From positions 1 through 39,520 of the forward strand of contig JBJOHO010000082.1 of assembly GCA_046047615.1 (NCBI GenBank): a stretch of DNA of 39,520 nt, given 5' to 3'. The position numbers and the translations under genes are program-made. This stretch comes from ZC4RG30 sp046047615. GTDB lineage: Bacteria > Pseudomonadota > Gammaproteobacteria > Steroidobacterales > Steroidobacteraceae. The notes under the pieces were generated by a model, which saw only the letters and a list, made by a program, of their open reading frames with translations, was not told the origin of the DNA and searched no databases. This document shows positions 32,605 to 39,520 of the stretch, piece by piece. Each line of letters starts with the position of its first letter. Position 1 is the first letter of the stretch.

Positions 32605-34731
32605 ATGGACAACAAGAAGATCAAGGGCGCCGCAATGGCGCTGGCGGCGTTGTTGCTGGGCGGCTGTGGCCGCCCGGCGGCGGATGTGGATGCCGAGCGC
32701 CTGCTGCAGGCGGACGCGCCGGGCAACGCAGGCCAGTGGATGTCGCACGGGCGGGATTACAACGAGCATCGCTTCAGTCCGCTGACATCCATCACCACGG
32801 ACAACGTGTCCCAACTCGGCTTGGCCTGGTATGCGGACTTCGACACGCGGCGCGGCCAGGAGTCGACGCCCTTGGTCATCGACGGTGTCCTGTACGTGAC
32901 CACGGCATGGAGCAAGGTCTACGCCTTCGATGCGAAGACCGGCCAGCAACTGTGGAAATACGACCCCAAAGTGCCGGGCGAGTGGGCGGTCAATGCCTGC
33001 TGCGACGTGGTCAACCGCGGTCTTGCAGCCTGGCAGGGCAAGCTCTATCTCGGCACGATCGACGGCCGCCTCGTCGCGCTCGACGCCAAGACCGGCCAGC
33101 CCTTGTGGGACGTCTATACGATCGACCGCGACAAGCCTTACGCCATCACCGGTGCGCCGCGTGTCGCCAACGGCCGCGTGTTCATCGGACAGGGCGGCTC
33201 TGAGTTCAGCCAGCGCGGCTACCTCTCGGCCTACGACGCCGGGACCGGCAAACAGCTCTGGCGCTGGTACGTCGTCCCGGGCAACCCGGCCGAGGGCTTC
33301 GAGGATGCCTCGATGGAGAAGGCCGCCAAGACCTGGCACGGCGACTGGTGGAAGACCGGCGGCGGCGGCGCCCCCTGGGACTCCATCGTCTATGACCCGG
33401 TGACCGACATGGTCTATCTGGGCACCGGCAACGGTGCGCCCTGGCCGTCCGAGATCCGTTCGCCGGGGGGTGGAGACCATCTCTACCTGTCGTCCATCGT
33501 CGCGCTGAAGGCTGCGACCGGCGAGTACGTCTGGCACTACCAGACCACGCCCAACGAGAGCTGGGACTACGACAACACCAACCAGATCATGACGGCGGAC
33601 CTCACGATCGACGGCACGCCGCGGCGCGTCGTGATGCAGGCCCCCAAGAACGGCTTCTTCTACGTGCTCGATGCCAAGGACGGCGCGCTGCTGCGTGCGC
33701 AGCCCTATGTCGAGGGCATCAACTGGGCCACGGGCATCGACATGGCCACGGGCCGGCCGGTGCTCAACCCAGAGGCCAACTACAGCCTGCATGGCAAGGG
33801 CGCCTTTGTCAGCCCCAGCTTCGGTGGCGCACACAACTGGCAGCCCGTGGCCTTCAGCGCGCAGGCCGGCCACGCGTACATCCCGACCATACAGTCCACC
33901 TACGCGTTCGTCGCCACGAAGGAAGACGACAATCCGATGGGCCAGAAGCTGTCGATCAGCTTCAAGGGCAACCAGGAAATGATGAAGCGGCCCGACGCAC
34001 CGCGCGGCAGCGTCGGCTACCTGCAGGCCTACGATCCGATCAACGGCAAGGAAGTGTGGCGCGCGCCCGTGGAGGGCGGCCGCAGTGGCGGCGCCATGGC
34101 CACGGCCGGCGGGCTGGTGTTTGCGGGCAACTCCAACAACGAGTTCGCGGCCTACGATGCCAAGGATGGACGCAAGCTGTGGCGGGCCGACACACAGACC
34201 GGCGTGATGGCAGGGGCCGTGAGCTACGAGGTCGACGGCGACCAATACGTGGCCGTGGTGGCGGGCTTCCGCCAGACCGGCAACTACTACGCGCCGAACC
34301 ACTCCCGGGTGCTGGTCTACAAGCTGGGCGGCACCGCCGCTCTGCCAGAGCCCCAGGCCTTCATGCCCCCGCCGCTCGCGCCGCCGGCTGCATTTGGCGA
34401 TGCCGCAACGCTTGCCCGCGGCGAGGAGGTCTATGGCCGCTTCTGCAGCACCTGCCACGGCAGCGATGGCCTGTCGCGCGGCATGTTCCCGGATCTGCGT
34501 TCGGCGGGCTCCATCCAGAGCGCCGAGGCTTTCCGCGCGGTGGTCATCGACGGTGTCCTGACGCCCAACGGCATGGTGTCGTTCGCGAAGGCCCTGACGG
34601 CCGAGGATGCCGAGGCGGTGCGCGCCTACCTCGTCGACCGTGCCCACGCCGAACTGGCGCGGCAGCAGGCGGCACCCGCACCGGCGGCTGCGCCGGCTCG
34701 GTCCGCCGGAGCAGGGGCGCACGGTGGCTGA
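32605..34731 (+). CDS. Quinohemoprotein alcohol dehydrogenase (PQQ-dependent), lipoprotein type, likely lanthanide-dependent
   Basis: The 708-residue periplasmic dehydrogenase has a signal ending in a lipobox-like LLLGGC, so it may be membrane-anchored. An eight-blade PQQ propeller spans about 45-590. The vicinal C132-C133 pair is near PQQ. Catalytic Asp321 is in ESWDYDNTNQ, with a second Asp323; this Asp-x-Asp spacing is the known mark of lanthanide-binding enzymes such as XoxF and PedH. The C-terminal cytochrome c domain binds heme through C614-S-T-C617-H618, with M657 the likely axial ligand. Substrates would be primary alcohols, but specificity is not visible. GGGGGCGG precedes the ATG. 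No pqq synthesis gene lies nearby. Confidence 0.92.
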   Translation: MDNKKIKGAAMALAALLLGGCGRPAADVDAERLLQADAPGNAGQWMSHGRDYNEHRFSPLTSITTDNVSQLGLAWYADFDTRRGQESTPLVIDGVLYVTTAWSKVYAFDAKTGQQLWKYDPKVPGEWAVNACCDVVNRGLAAWQGKLYLGTIDGRLVALDAKTGQPLWDVYTIDRDKPYAITGAPRVANGRVFIGQGGSEFSQRGYLSAYDAGTGKQLWRWYVVPGNPAEGFEDASMEKAAKTWHGDWWKTGGGGAPWDSIVYDPVTDMVYLGTGNGAPWPSEIRSPGGGDHLYLSSIVALKAATGEYVWHYQTTPNESWDYDNTNQIMTADLTIDGTPRRVVMQAPKNGFFYVLDAKDGALLRAQPYVEGINWATGIDMATGRPVLNPEANYSLHGKGAFVSPSFGGAHNWQPVAFSAQAGHAYIPTIQSTYAFVATKEDDNPMGQKLSISFKGNQEMMKRPDAPRGSVGYLQAYDPINGKEVWRAPVEGGRSGGAMATAGGLVFAGNSNNEFAAYDAKDGRKLWRADTQTGVMAGAVSYEVDGDQYVAVVAGFRQTGNYYAPNHSRVLVYKLGGTAALPEPQAFMPPPLAPPAAFGDAATLARGEEVYGRFCSTCHGSDGLSRGMFPDLRSAGSIQSAEAFRAVVIDGVLTPNGMVSFAKALTAEDAEAVRAYLVDRAHAELARQQAAPAPAAAPARSAGAGAHGG

Positions 34732-34746
34732 GGCGGGCAGGCGGGT

Positions 34747-34764
34747 CGGTCCTTTTCAGGACCG
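34747..34764. repeat. Hairpin CGGTCC/GGACCG overlapping the tRNA-Ala -35
   Basis: A 6-bp perfect inverted repeat flanks TTTTCA, 16 bases after the PQQ dehydrogenase stop. It has no U-tract. The loop is exactly the -35 hexamer of the tRNA promoter. Confidence 0.45.
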
Positions 34765-34781
34765 GCCTTCGCTGCTATAGT
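34753..34781 (+). promoter_or_regulatory. Sigma-70-type promoter for tRNA-Ala
   Basis: TTTTCA (34753-34758) and TATAGT (34776-34781) are separated by 17 bases. Transcription should start at about 34788, a few bases before the tRNA 5' end at 34794. Confidence 0.65.
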
Positions 34782-34793
34782 GTCGAACTTCGT

Positions 34794-34869
<76 letters not shown>

Positions 34870-34879
34870 CCTCTCCAGC

Positions 34880-34910
34880 AAGGCCGGGCTCGTCCCGGCC
34901 TTTCTTTTTT
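34880..34910 (+). terminator. Rho-independent terminator of tRNA-Ala
   Basis: A nine-base-pair stem AAGGCCGGG/CCCGGCCTT with loop CTCGT is followed by TCTTTTTT. It starts 11 bases after the tRNA. Confidence 0.92.
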
Positions 34911-34946
34911 CCGCATCAGGGGCAGTTGCTGCTCGTGGTGCGCGTG

Positions 34947-35018
34947 ACCCACGGCAGCTAGGATGGCGGTCATGGCCACCGTCACCACGAGCTCGATGAA
35001 CGGAAAGCCGGGTTTCCT
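34947..35018 (-). pseudogene. Remnant of a type IV pilin N-terminus
   Basis: On the minus strand a 24-codon stretch reads RKPG then FPFIELVVTVAMTAILAAVG. This is a near-copy of the prepilin cleavage site and N-terminal helix: Gly before Phe, Glu at +5, and the VTVAxxAILAAV core. Compare FSLIELMVTVAIVSLLAAVA in this window's PilE. It has no start codon with a ribosome site, and beyond the helix the reading becomes unpilin-like and meets the tRNA terminator. It therefore looks like the fossil of a lost pilin gene. It lies antisense to the first codons of the PheC-AroQ gene. Confidence 0.6.
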
Positions 35019-36303
35019 GACAGCGGGAGTTCCTGCCGGGTTCAGGGGGCGTCGCGCGCGCTGTGACAGCGCTCGAGCCGTCTGGATCATGGTGATTCTG
35101 GTGCTCTGTGCTGTGGCCGCCGGCGGGGCGGCGCAGGCCGGGCAGGCACCACCACTGCGGGTCGGCAGCACGGGGGACTACCCGCCGTTCACGTATCGCG
35201 ATCCCGACAGCGGCGAGTGGTCGGGGTCCGACATCGAGATGGCGCGCTTGCTCGGGCGGGCGCTGGGCCGGCCGGTGGAGTTCGTGCCCACCACCTGGCG
35301 CAGCCTGGTCGCGGACCAGCTGGCCGGCCGCTTCGACATCGCCATGGGCGGCATTTCGGTGACGCCGGAGCGGGCGGCCGTGGTCGCCTTCACAAGGCCC
35401 TACCTGACCGACGGCAAGGCGCCACTGGTGCGCTGCACAGACGTCCTGCACTACGGCACGCTTGAAGAGATCGACCGTCCCGGGGTGCGCGTGGTGGTGA
35501 ACCCCGGGGGCACCAACGAGCAGTTCGTGCGCGCGAATCTCAAGCAGGCTTCGCTACGGGTGTATCCGGACAACCTCGGCGTCCATGCGGAAATCGCGGC
35601 CGGCCGCGCCGATGTCATGATCACCGATGCCATCGAGGCCCGGCTGCAGCAGCGTCTGCGGCCGGGGTTGTGTGCGGTGCGCCCGGAATCCCCTTTCAAT
35701 TCGGTGCCAAAGGCCTACATGTTCTCCAAGGATTCCCCGCTGCGGGCGCTCGTCGACCCGTGGCTGAGCACTGCAGTGACGCAGGGCGAGGTCATCGCGG
35801 CCCTCGAGCGCGCGCTGTCGCAGGACTGGCCCGGGACAACGCCGGTGAGCGCCGAACGGCGTCTGGGGCTGCTGATCGACCAGCGCCTGGCGCTCATGCC
35901 CTTTGTTGCGCGCTACAAGTGGAACCGCCAGCTGGCCATCGAAGATGCCCCCCGCGAACGCCAGTTGCTGCAGCAGGTGCGCGAACTGGCGGCTGCACGC
36001 GGGCAATCGGCCGACGCGGCTGCCGCCTTCTTCCAGGCGCAGATGCAGGCGGCCAAGGTCGTGCAGTCCGAGCTCTACGCCGTGTGGCGTGCGCAGGTGG
36101 TCGGGCAGCTGCCAGGCGAGATCGACCTCGCGTCGCGCATCCGGCCGCGGCTGGATGAGCTCAACGGCCAGTTCCTCGATCTGCTGTCGCAGCTGCGGCT
36201 GCCGCTGGCGCGCGCCGCTCTGGGTGAGATCACCGCCGAATCCCAAAGCCCGGACGCCGTGGCCGCGGCCTTGGCCCCCTTGCTTGCCCCGGAGCCTCCA
36301 TGA
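34996..36303 (+). CDS. Periplasmic cyclohexadienyl dehydratase-chorismate mutase fusion (PheC-AroQ gamma)
   Basis: The 435-residue exported protein has two enzymes. Residues about 55-275 are a PheC-type solute-binding-fold dehydratase (GDYPPFTYRDP, FDIAMGGISVTPERA, VNPGGTNEQFVRANL, GRADVMITDAIEARLQQ). Residues about 288-430 match secreted AroQ-gamma chorismate mutases (LIDQRLALMPFVARYKWNRQ, IEDAPRERQLL, AAFFQAQMQAAKVVQSELYA). Together they would turn chorismate into phenylpyruvate (or arogenate into phenylalanine) outside the cytoplasm. The hydrophobic signal is VWIMVILVLCAVAAGGAAQA. The start is unsure: ATG 34996 gives a basic n-region; ATG 35089 leaves little of it. The stop overlaps the beta-CASP gene. 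Confidence 0.85.
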   Translation: MNGKPGFLTAGVPAGFRGRRARCDSARAVWIMVILVLCAVAAGGAAQAGQAPPLRVGSTGDYPPFTYRDPDSGEWSGSDIEMARLLGRALGRPVEFVPTTWRSLVADQLAGRFDIAMGGISVTPERAAVVAFTRPYLTDGKAPLVRCTDVLHYGTLEEIDRPGVRVVVNPGGTNEQFVRANLKQASLRVYPDNLGVHAEIAAGRADVMITDAIEARLQQRLRPGLCAVRPESPFNSVPKAYMFSKDSPLRALVDPWLSTAVTQGEVIAALERALSQDWPGTTPVSAERRLGLLIDQRLALMPFVARYKWNRQLAIEDAPRERQLLQQVRELAAARGQSADAAAAFFQAQMQAAKVVQSELYAVWRAQVVGQLPGEIDLASRIRPRLDELNGQFLDLLSQLRLPLARAALGEITAESQSPDAVAAALAPLLAPEPP

Positions 36304-37667
36304 AACTCAGCTTCCTGGGTGCCGCCGGCACCGTCACCGGCTCGAAGTACCTGGTGGAACACGACGGCCGGCAGCTGCTGGTCGACTGCGGCCTGTTCCA
36401 GGGCTTCAAGAACCTGCGTGCGCAGAACTGGGAGGCCTTCCCCTTCGATCCCGCCTCGCTCTCTGCGGTGGTGCTGACGCATGCGCACCTGGACCACTCC
36501 GGCGCCTTGCCACGGCTGGTGAGGCAGGGCTTCCGTGGTCCGGTCTTTGCCACCGAGGCCAGCTACGAGAGCTGCCGCCTGCTGCTCCCTGACAGCGCGC
36601 GCCTGCAGGAAGAAGACGCCGAGTACGCCAACCGCCACGGCAGCTCGAAGCACCGGCCGGCGCTGCCGCTCTATACCGAACACGATGCCCTGCGCGCGCT
36701 GGAGCTGTTCGAACGCCTGCCGCTGCACCGCGAGCACGAGCTGCTGCCCGGGCTCAGCGTGCGGGCGCAGCGGGCCGGGCATATCCTCGGCGCCACCTCG
36801 CTGCTGCTGCAGGCGGGCGGCCAGCGCCTGCTGTTCTCGGGCGACCTGGGCCGGCCGGACGATCCGGTGATGCGCCCGCCGGAGCCGCCACCGGCCGCCG
36901 ACCACGTGGTGATGGAATCCACCTATGGCGACCGGCTGCACGAAGAGGGCAGCGTGGAAGCGGAGCTGGGTGTGGTGATCCGGCGGGCTGCCGCGCGGGG
37001 CGGCGCGGTGCTGTTGCCCGCCTTCGCCGTGGGCCGCGCGCAGACGCTGCTGCACCTCATCGCACGCCTCAAGGCCAAGGGCCGCATCCCGGACCTGCCG
37101 GTCTACCTCAACAGTCCCATGGCCATCGACATGCAGGGGCTGTTCACCCGCTTTGCCGCGGACCACCGCTTGTCGCCGGAAGACTGCGAGGCCATGACGC
37201 GCGACGTGCGGCTGGTGCGCAGCACCGAACAGTCGAAGGCGCTGATCTCGCGCCGCGAGCAGGCCATCATCGTTTCCGCCAGCGGCATGGCCACCGGCGG
37301 GCGCGTGCTGCACCACCTGCGGGTCATGGCCCCGGACCCGCGCAACGCCATCGTGTTCGTCGGCTACCAGGCCGGCGGCACCCGCGGCGCCCGGCTGGTG
37401 GCCGGCGAGCGCACGGTGCGCATCTTCGGCCAGGACGTGCCCGTGGAGGCCGAGGTGGTTTCGCTGCGCGGCCTGTCCGCCCATGCCGATGCCAACCAAC
37501 TGCTGGACTGGCTGCGGCAGATGCCGGCGCCCCCGCGCTGTGTGTACCTCACGCACGGCGAGCCGGACCCGGCGGACCACCTGCGCGAGCGCATCGAGCA
37601 CGAGCTCGGCTGGTCGGCCGTGGTGCCCCAGCACGGGCAGAACTTCACGCTTTCCCCACAGTCATAG
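36300..37667 (+). CDS. MBL-fold beta-CASP exonuclease-like protein
   Basis: The 455-residue cytoplasmic protein is of the RNA-processing metallo-beta-lactamase/beta-CASP family (YsH1/CPSF-73-like). The zinc motif HAHLDHSGALP lies at 61-71, with RAGHILGATSLLL and FSGDLGRP following. The beta-CASP part has MESTYGDR, VGRAQTLLHLI, YLNSPMAIDM, VSASGMATGGRVLHHL and the final SAHADANQLLDWL. It is expected to process or degrade RNA. The ATG overlaps the PheC-AroQ stop (ATGA), so the two are coupled although unrelated in function. Confidence 0.93.
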   Translation: MKLSFLGAAGTVTGSKYLVEHDGRQLLVDCGLFQGFKNLRAQNWEAFPFDPASLSAVVLTHAHLDHSGALPRLVRQGFRGPVFATEASYESCRLLLPDSARLQEEDAEYANRHGSSKHRPALPLYTEHDALRALELFERLPLHREHELLPGLSVRAQRAGHILGATSLLLQAGGQRLLFSGDLGRPDDPVMRPPEPPPAADHVVMESTYGDRLHEEGSVEAELGVVIRRAAARGGAVLLPAFAVGRAQTLLHLIARLKAKGRIPDLPVYLNSPMAIDMQGLFTRFAADHRLSPEDCEAMTRDVRLVRSTEQSKALISRREQAIIVSASGMATGGRVLHHLRVMAPDPRNAIVFVGYQAGGTRGARLVAGERTVRIFGQDVPVEAEVVSLRGLSAHADANQLLDWLRQMPAPPRCVYLTHGEPDPADHLRERIEHELGWSAVVPQHGQNFTLSPQS

Positions 37668-37671
37668 CGGT

Positions 37672-38754
37672 ATGGCACAGACACTTCACCGTTCATTCAT
37701 TCCGGGCCTCCCACTCGTTGCCGCCGCGCTGGCCCTGGTGGCCGGCGCGGGCACGCCCGGCACCGCGGAGGCTGCCGCAGGGCAGGGCGCCGAGCCGGCC
37801 TACCGCATTTACGTGACCAACGAACGCTCCGGCACGCTCAGCGTGATCGACGGCGCGCAGCGCAAGGTCATCGCCACCGTGCCGCTGGGCAAACGCCCCC
37901 GCGGCGCCAAGCTGTCGCCCGACGGCAGGCTGCTGTACGTGGCGCTCAGCGGCTCGCCCATCGCGCCGCCGGGCGTCGATGAAAGCACGCTTCCTCCCGC
38001 GGACAAGGGCGCCGACGGCATCGGCGTTGTCGACCTCAAGACCCTGCAGCTGCAGCGGATCATCCGTGGGGTGTCCGATCCCGAGCAGCTGGCCGTCAGC
38101 CACGACGGCAAGCGCCTGGTGATCGCCAGCGAAGACACCGGCCGGGCCGTGTTCATGGACGTGGCCAGCGGCAAGACCCTGGCTTCGCTGAAGGTGGGTG
38201 GCGAGCCCGAAGGCGTCACCCTCAGCCCCGACGGCTCTGCGGTGTACATGACCTCCGAGGAAGAGCACAGCGTCGCCGTCATCGACATGGCCACGCAGAA
38301 GGTCCGCGCCCAGGTAAATGTGGGCCTGCGGCCGCGCTTCACGGAGTTCTCGGACGATGGCAGCCGCGCCTATGTCAGTGGCGAGATGGACGGCAGCATC
38401 ACCGTCATCGACACCGCCACCCGCAAGGCCCTGCGCACCCTGAAGCTGCAGGGCGAGATGACCCGGCCCGTCGGCATGGTCGTGTCGCATGACGGCAAGG
38501 AACTGTTCGTGGCCACCGGCCGCGGCAAGCAGCTGCTAGCACTGGACCCGGACACCGGCGCCATCCGCCGCCAGGTGGAAGTCGGCCCACGGCCTTGGGG
38601 CGTGGCCCTCAGCCCGACCGGTCGCAGCCTCTACACCGCCAACGGTCCCTCGAACGACGTCACCGTGGTCGATGCCGACAGCTTCCACGTCATCGGCCGC
38701 ATCCCCGTCGGCGAAGGCCCGTGGACTGCGATTGTGGGGCCGGTGCCGCAATAA
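37672..38754 (+). CDS. Exported YVTN-family beta-propeller protein
   Basis: The 360-residue protein has a signal peptide (MAQTLHRSFIPGLPLVAAAL and on to about residue 39). Seven or so YVTN/Lactonase-type propeller repeats follow: RIYVTNERSGTLSVIDGAQR, PRGAKLSPDGRLLYVAL, PEGVTLSPDGSAVYMTSEE, and TRPVGMVVSHDGKELFVATG. Members of this group are often found with PQQ-dependent catabolism genes. A PQQ dehydrogenase is 3 kb upstream, but it is separated by a tRNA and two other genes, so a link is only possible. Start ATG 37672, four bases after the beta-CASP stop; no strong ribosome site. Confidence 0.88.
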   Translation: MAQTLHRSFIPGLPLVAAALALVAGAGTPGTAEAAAGQGAEPAYRIYVTNERSGTLSVIDGAQRKVIATVPLGKRPRGAKLSPDGRLLYVALSGSPIAPPGVDESTLPPADKGADGIGVVDLKTLQLQRIIRGVSDPEQLAVSHDGKRLVIASEDTGRAVFMDVASGKTLASLKVGGEPEGVTLSPDGSAVYMTSEEEHSVAVIDMATQKVRAQVNVGLRPRFTEFSDDGSRAYVSGEMDGSITVIDTATRKALRTLKLQGEMTRPVGMVVSHDGKELFVATGRGKQLLALDPDTGAIRRQVEVGPRPWGVALSPTGRSLYTANGPSNDVTVVDADSFHVIGRIPVGEGPWTAIVGPVPQ

Positions 38755-38772
38755 GGCAGCAGAGAGAAAGCC

Positions 38773-39159
38773 TCAGGCGCTGAGCAGGCCGCGCAGCAAC
38801 GCGGCCCCCAGCAGCGCGCAGAGCAGCGAACCGGCCACGTGCAGCAGCACCGAGCCCAGCAGCCACGCGTGCCGGCCCTGCTGCAGCAGGGCCATGAGCT
38901 CCAGAGAGAAGGCAGAGAAGGTGGTGAGGCCGCCGAGAAAGCCTGTGATGAGCAGCAGCCGCAGCTCCGGCGGCAGGCCCGCGCGCAGTTCGAACCACTG
39001 CGCCGCCGCACCCGCCAGCAGGCCACCCCCGAGGTTCGCAGCAACCGTGCCCAATGGCAGCGTGGACCACAGCGGGTTGAGCGCCAGGTTCAGCACCCAG
39101 CGCAACAGCGCGCCGCTGCCCGCGCCCACGAAAACCGCCACCGCTGCCGTCAGGTTCAT
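38773..39159 (-). CDS. crcB: Fluoride channel CrcB/Fluc
   Basis: The 128-residue protein has four membrane helices and works as a dual-topology dimer that lets fluoride out of the cell. Conserved features are GAGSGALLRW in helix 1, GTVAANLGGGLLAG with the pore Asn42, and GFLGGLTTFSAFSLE, in which the TTFS(A)F stretch lines the pore. The ATG at 39159 fits the family length; a GTG seven codons earlier is possible. There is no room for a fluoride riboswitch: the tRNA-Arg gene begins 29 bases upstream on the other strand. Confidence 0.92.
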   Translation of the reverse strand: MNLTAAVAVFVGAGSGALLRWVLNLALNPLWSTLPLGTVAANLGGGLLAGAAAQWFELRAGLPPELRLLLITGFLGGLTTFSAFSLELMALLQQGRHAWLLGSVLLHVAGSLLCALLGAALLRGLLSA

Positions 39160-39188
39160 GCGGATGAGGGTATCATCCACGCCCGGTT

Positions 39189-39264
39189 GCCCCGGTAGCT
39201 CAGTGGATAGAGCACTCGCCTCCTAAGCGAGGGGTCGCAGGTTCAACTCCTGCCCGGGGCGCCA
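39189..39264 (+). tRNA. tRNA-Arg (anticodon CCT)
   Basis: The 76-nt cloverleaf has acceptor GCCCCGG/CCGGGGC, D-arm GCTC/GAGC, anticodon stem CTCGC/GCGAG with loop CTCCTAA (anticodon CCT, codon AGG), and T-arm GCAGG/CCTGC. The sequence ends GCCA. Its last 22 bases overlap the 3' end of cysQ on the opposite strand. No clear promoter or terminator is seen nearby. Confidence 0.95.
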
Positions 39265-39520
39265 GCCGCCTTGCGCCACCGCGCAAACAGCCGCGGATCA
39301 CCGTAGGCCATGAAGTCCGGGTTGAGCAGGCTTTCGCCGCGGTTGTAGCGCAGCGGCAGGCCTTCGCCGATCGACACCACCTGCCCGCCGGCGGCCTCGA
39401 GCACGGCCTGGCCCGCGGCGATGTCCCACTCCGAGGTGGGGCCCAGCCGCGGGTACAGGTCTGCGCTGCCGTCGGCCACCACGCACAGCTTGATCGAGCT
39501 GCCGACGGCACGCAGTTCAT
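39243..39520 (-). CDS. cysQ: 3'(2'),5'-bisphosphate nucleotidase CysQ, C-terminal part (runs off the window)
   Basis: CysQ removes phosphate from PAP/PAPS in sulfate assimilation and belongs to the inositol monophosphatase superfamily. Only the last ~92 residues are present: GSSIKLCVVADGSADLYPRL, then EWDIAAGQAVLEAAGG (the second family motif, with the metal-binding Asp), then PLRYNRGESLLNPDF and a short tail ending KAAGAPGRS. The 5' part lies beyond 39520 and the frame is open to the edge. The stop lies inside the antisense of tRNA-Arg, so the final ~6 residues are read from the tRNA T-arm sequence. Confidence 0.9.
   Translation of the reverse strand, partial: ELRAVGSSIKLCVVADGSADLYPRLGPTSEWDIAAGQAVLEAAGGQVVSIGEGLPLRYNRGESLLNPDFMAYGDPRLFARWRKAAGAPGRS

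Noticed and set aside
32533..34722. 729-codon minus-strand frame antisense to the PQQ dehydrogenase
   Set aside because: The plus strand carries the PQQ, Asp-Tyr-Asp and heme motifs. The antisense reading has none.
34963..34995. Earlier starts (ATG 34963 or 34972) for the PheC-AroQ gene
   Set aside because: These codons are the antisense of the pilin remnant, lack a ribosome site and add nothing to the signal peptide.
39160..39188. Fluoride riboswitch for crcB
   Set aside because: Only 29 bases separate crcB from the tRNA-Arg gene and no riboswitch fold is visible.

Overview
This 39.5 kb window is a gene-dense, high-GC bacterial chromosome segment. It most likely comes from a gammaproteobacterium. 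Supporting signs are a type IV pilus minor-pilin/PilY1 operon, tRNA genes that encode their own CCA ends, a periplasmic PheC/AroQ route to phenylalanine, AAHS transporters, ModABC, and pervasive ATGA-type start/stop overlaps. A Nevskiales/Steroidobacterales/Xanthomonadales-like lineage is possible, but this is a guess. I see no phage, insertion sequence, CRISPR array or rRNA, and no gene-free stretch longer than about 300 bases.

The left half (1-18.9 kb) is almost entirely minus strand. A secreted G8-domain beta-helix protein (CEMIP/TMEM2-like) is followed by a secreted ABM-domain protein and a clear terminator at 14-42. Next comes a lone PPK2 polyphosphate kinase. A five-gene translationally coupled string follows: modA-modB-modC-cation/H+ antiporter-AAHS transporter. 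Upstream of it is the pilE-fimT-pilV-pilW-pilX-pilY1 operon, which makes the tip/priming complex of a type IV pilus. Then comes glycogen phosphorylase.

The middle (18.9-32.5 kb) is mostly plus strand. It begins with a secreted TIM-barrel-like protein of unknown family and a shortened CMD-like protein. A polar amino acid ABC transporter follows; its substrate-binding lobes are fused to the permease in the order 2-1-2-1, and its ATPase carries a GHKL-like tail. After a convergent zinc-ribbon gene there is a coupled run of FAD oxidoreductase, DUF3429, S1/P1 nuclease and metallo-beta-lactamase-fold hydrolase. Next is a probable small-molecule catabolic module: VOC, AAHS transporter, a DUF8021-like secreted protein, RidA and a DUF167 protein. 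A flavin reductase lies on the opposite strand.

The right end (32.6-39.5 kb) holds a lipoprotein PQQ-dehydrogenase/cytochrome c with the Asp-Tyr-Asp motif of lanthanide enzymes, and tRNA-Ala(CGC) with its promoter and terminator. An antisense remnant of a type IV pilin N-terminus overlaps the start region of the next gene, a predicted periplasmic fusion of cyclohexadienyl dehydratase and chorismate mutase. Then come a beta-CASP exonuclease, a YVTN beta-propeller, a Fluc/CrcB fluoride channel, tRNA-Arg(CCT), and a cut-off cysQ whose 3' end overlaps that tRNA on the other strand.

The most novel-looking items are the amino acid transporter pair, the PheC-AroQ fusion, the pilin fossil, the phage-like insert in PilY1, and the CMD-like protein that lacks its catalytic core. 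All functions are read from motifs by eye; no database search was run.
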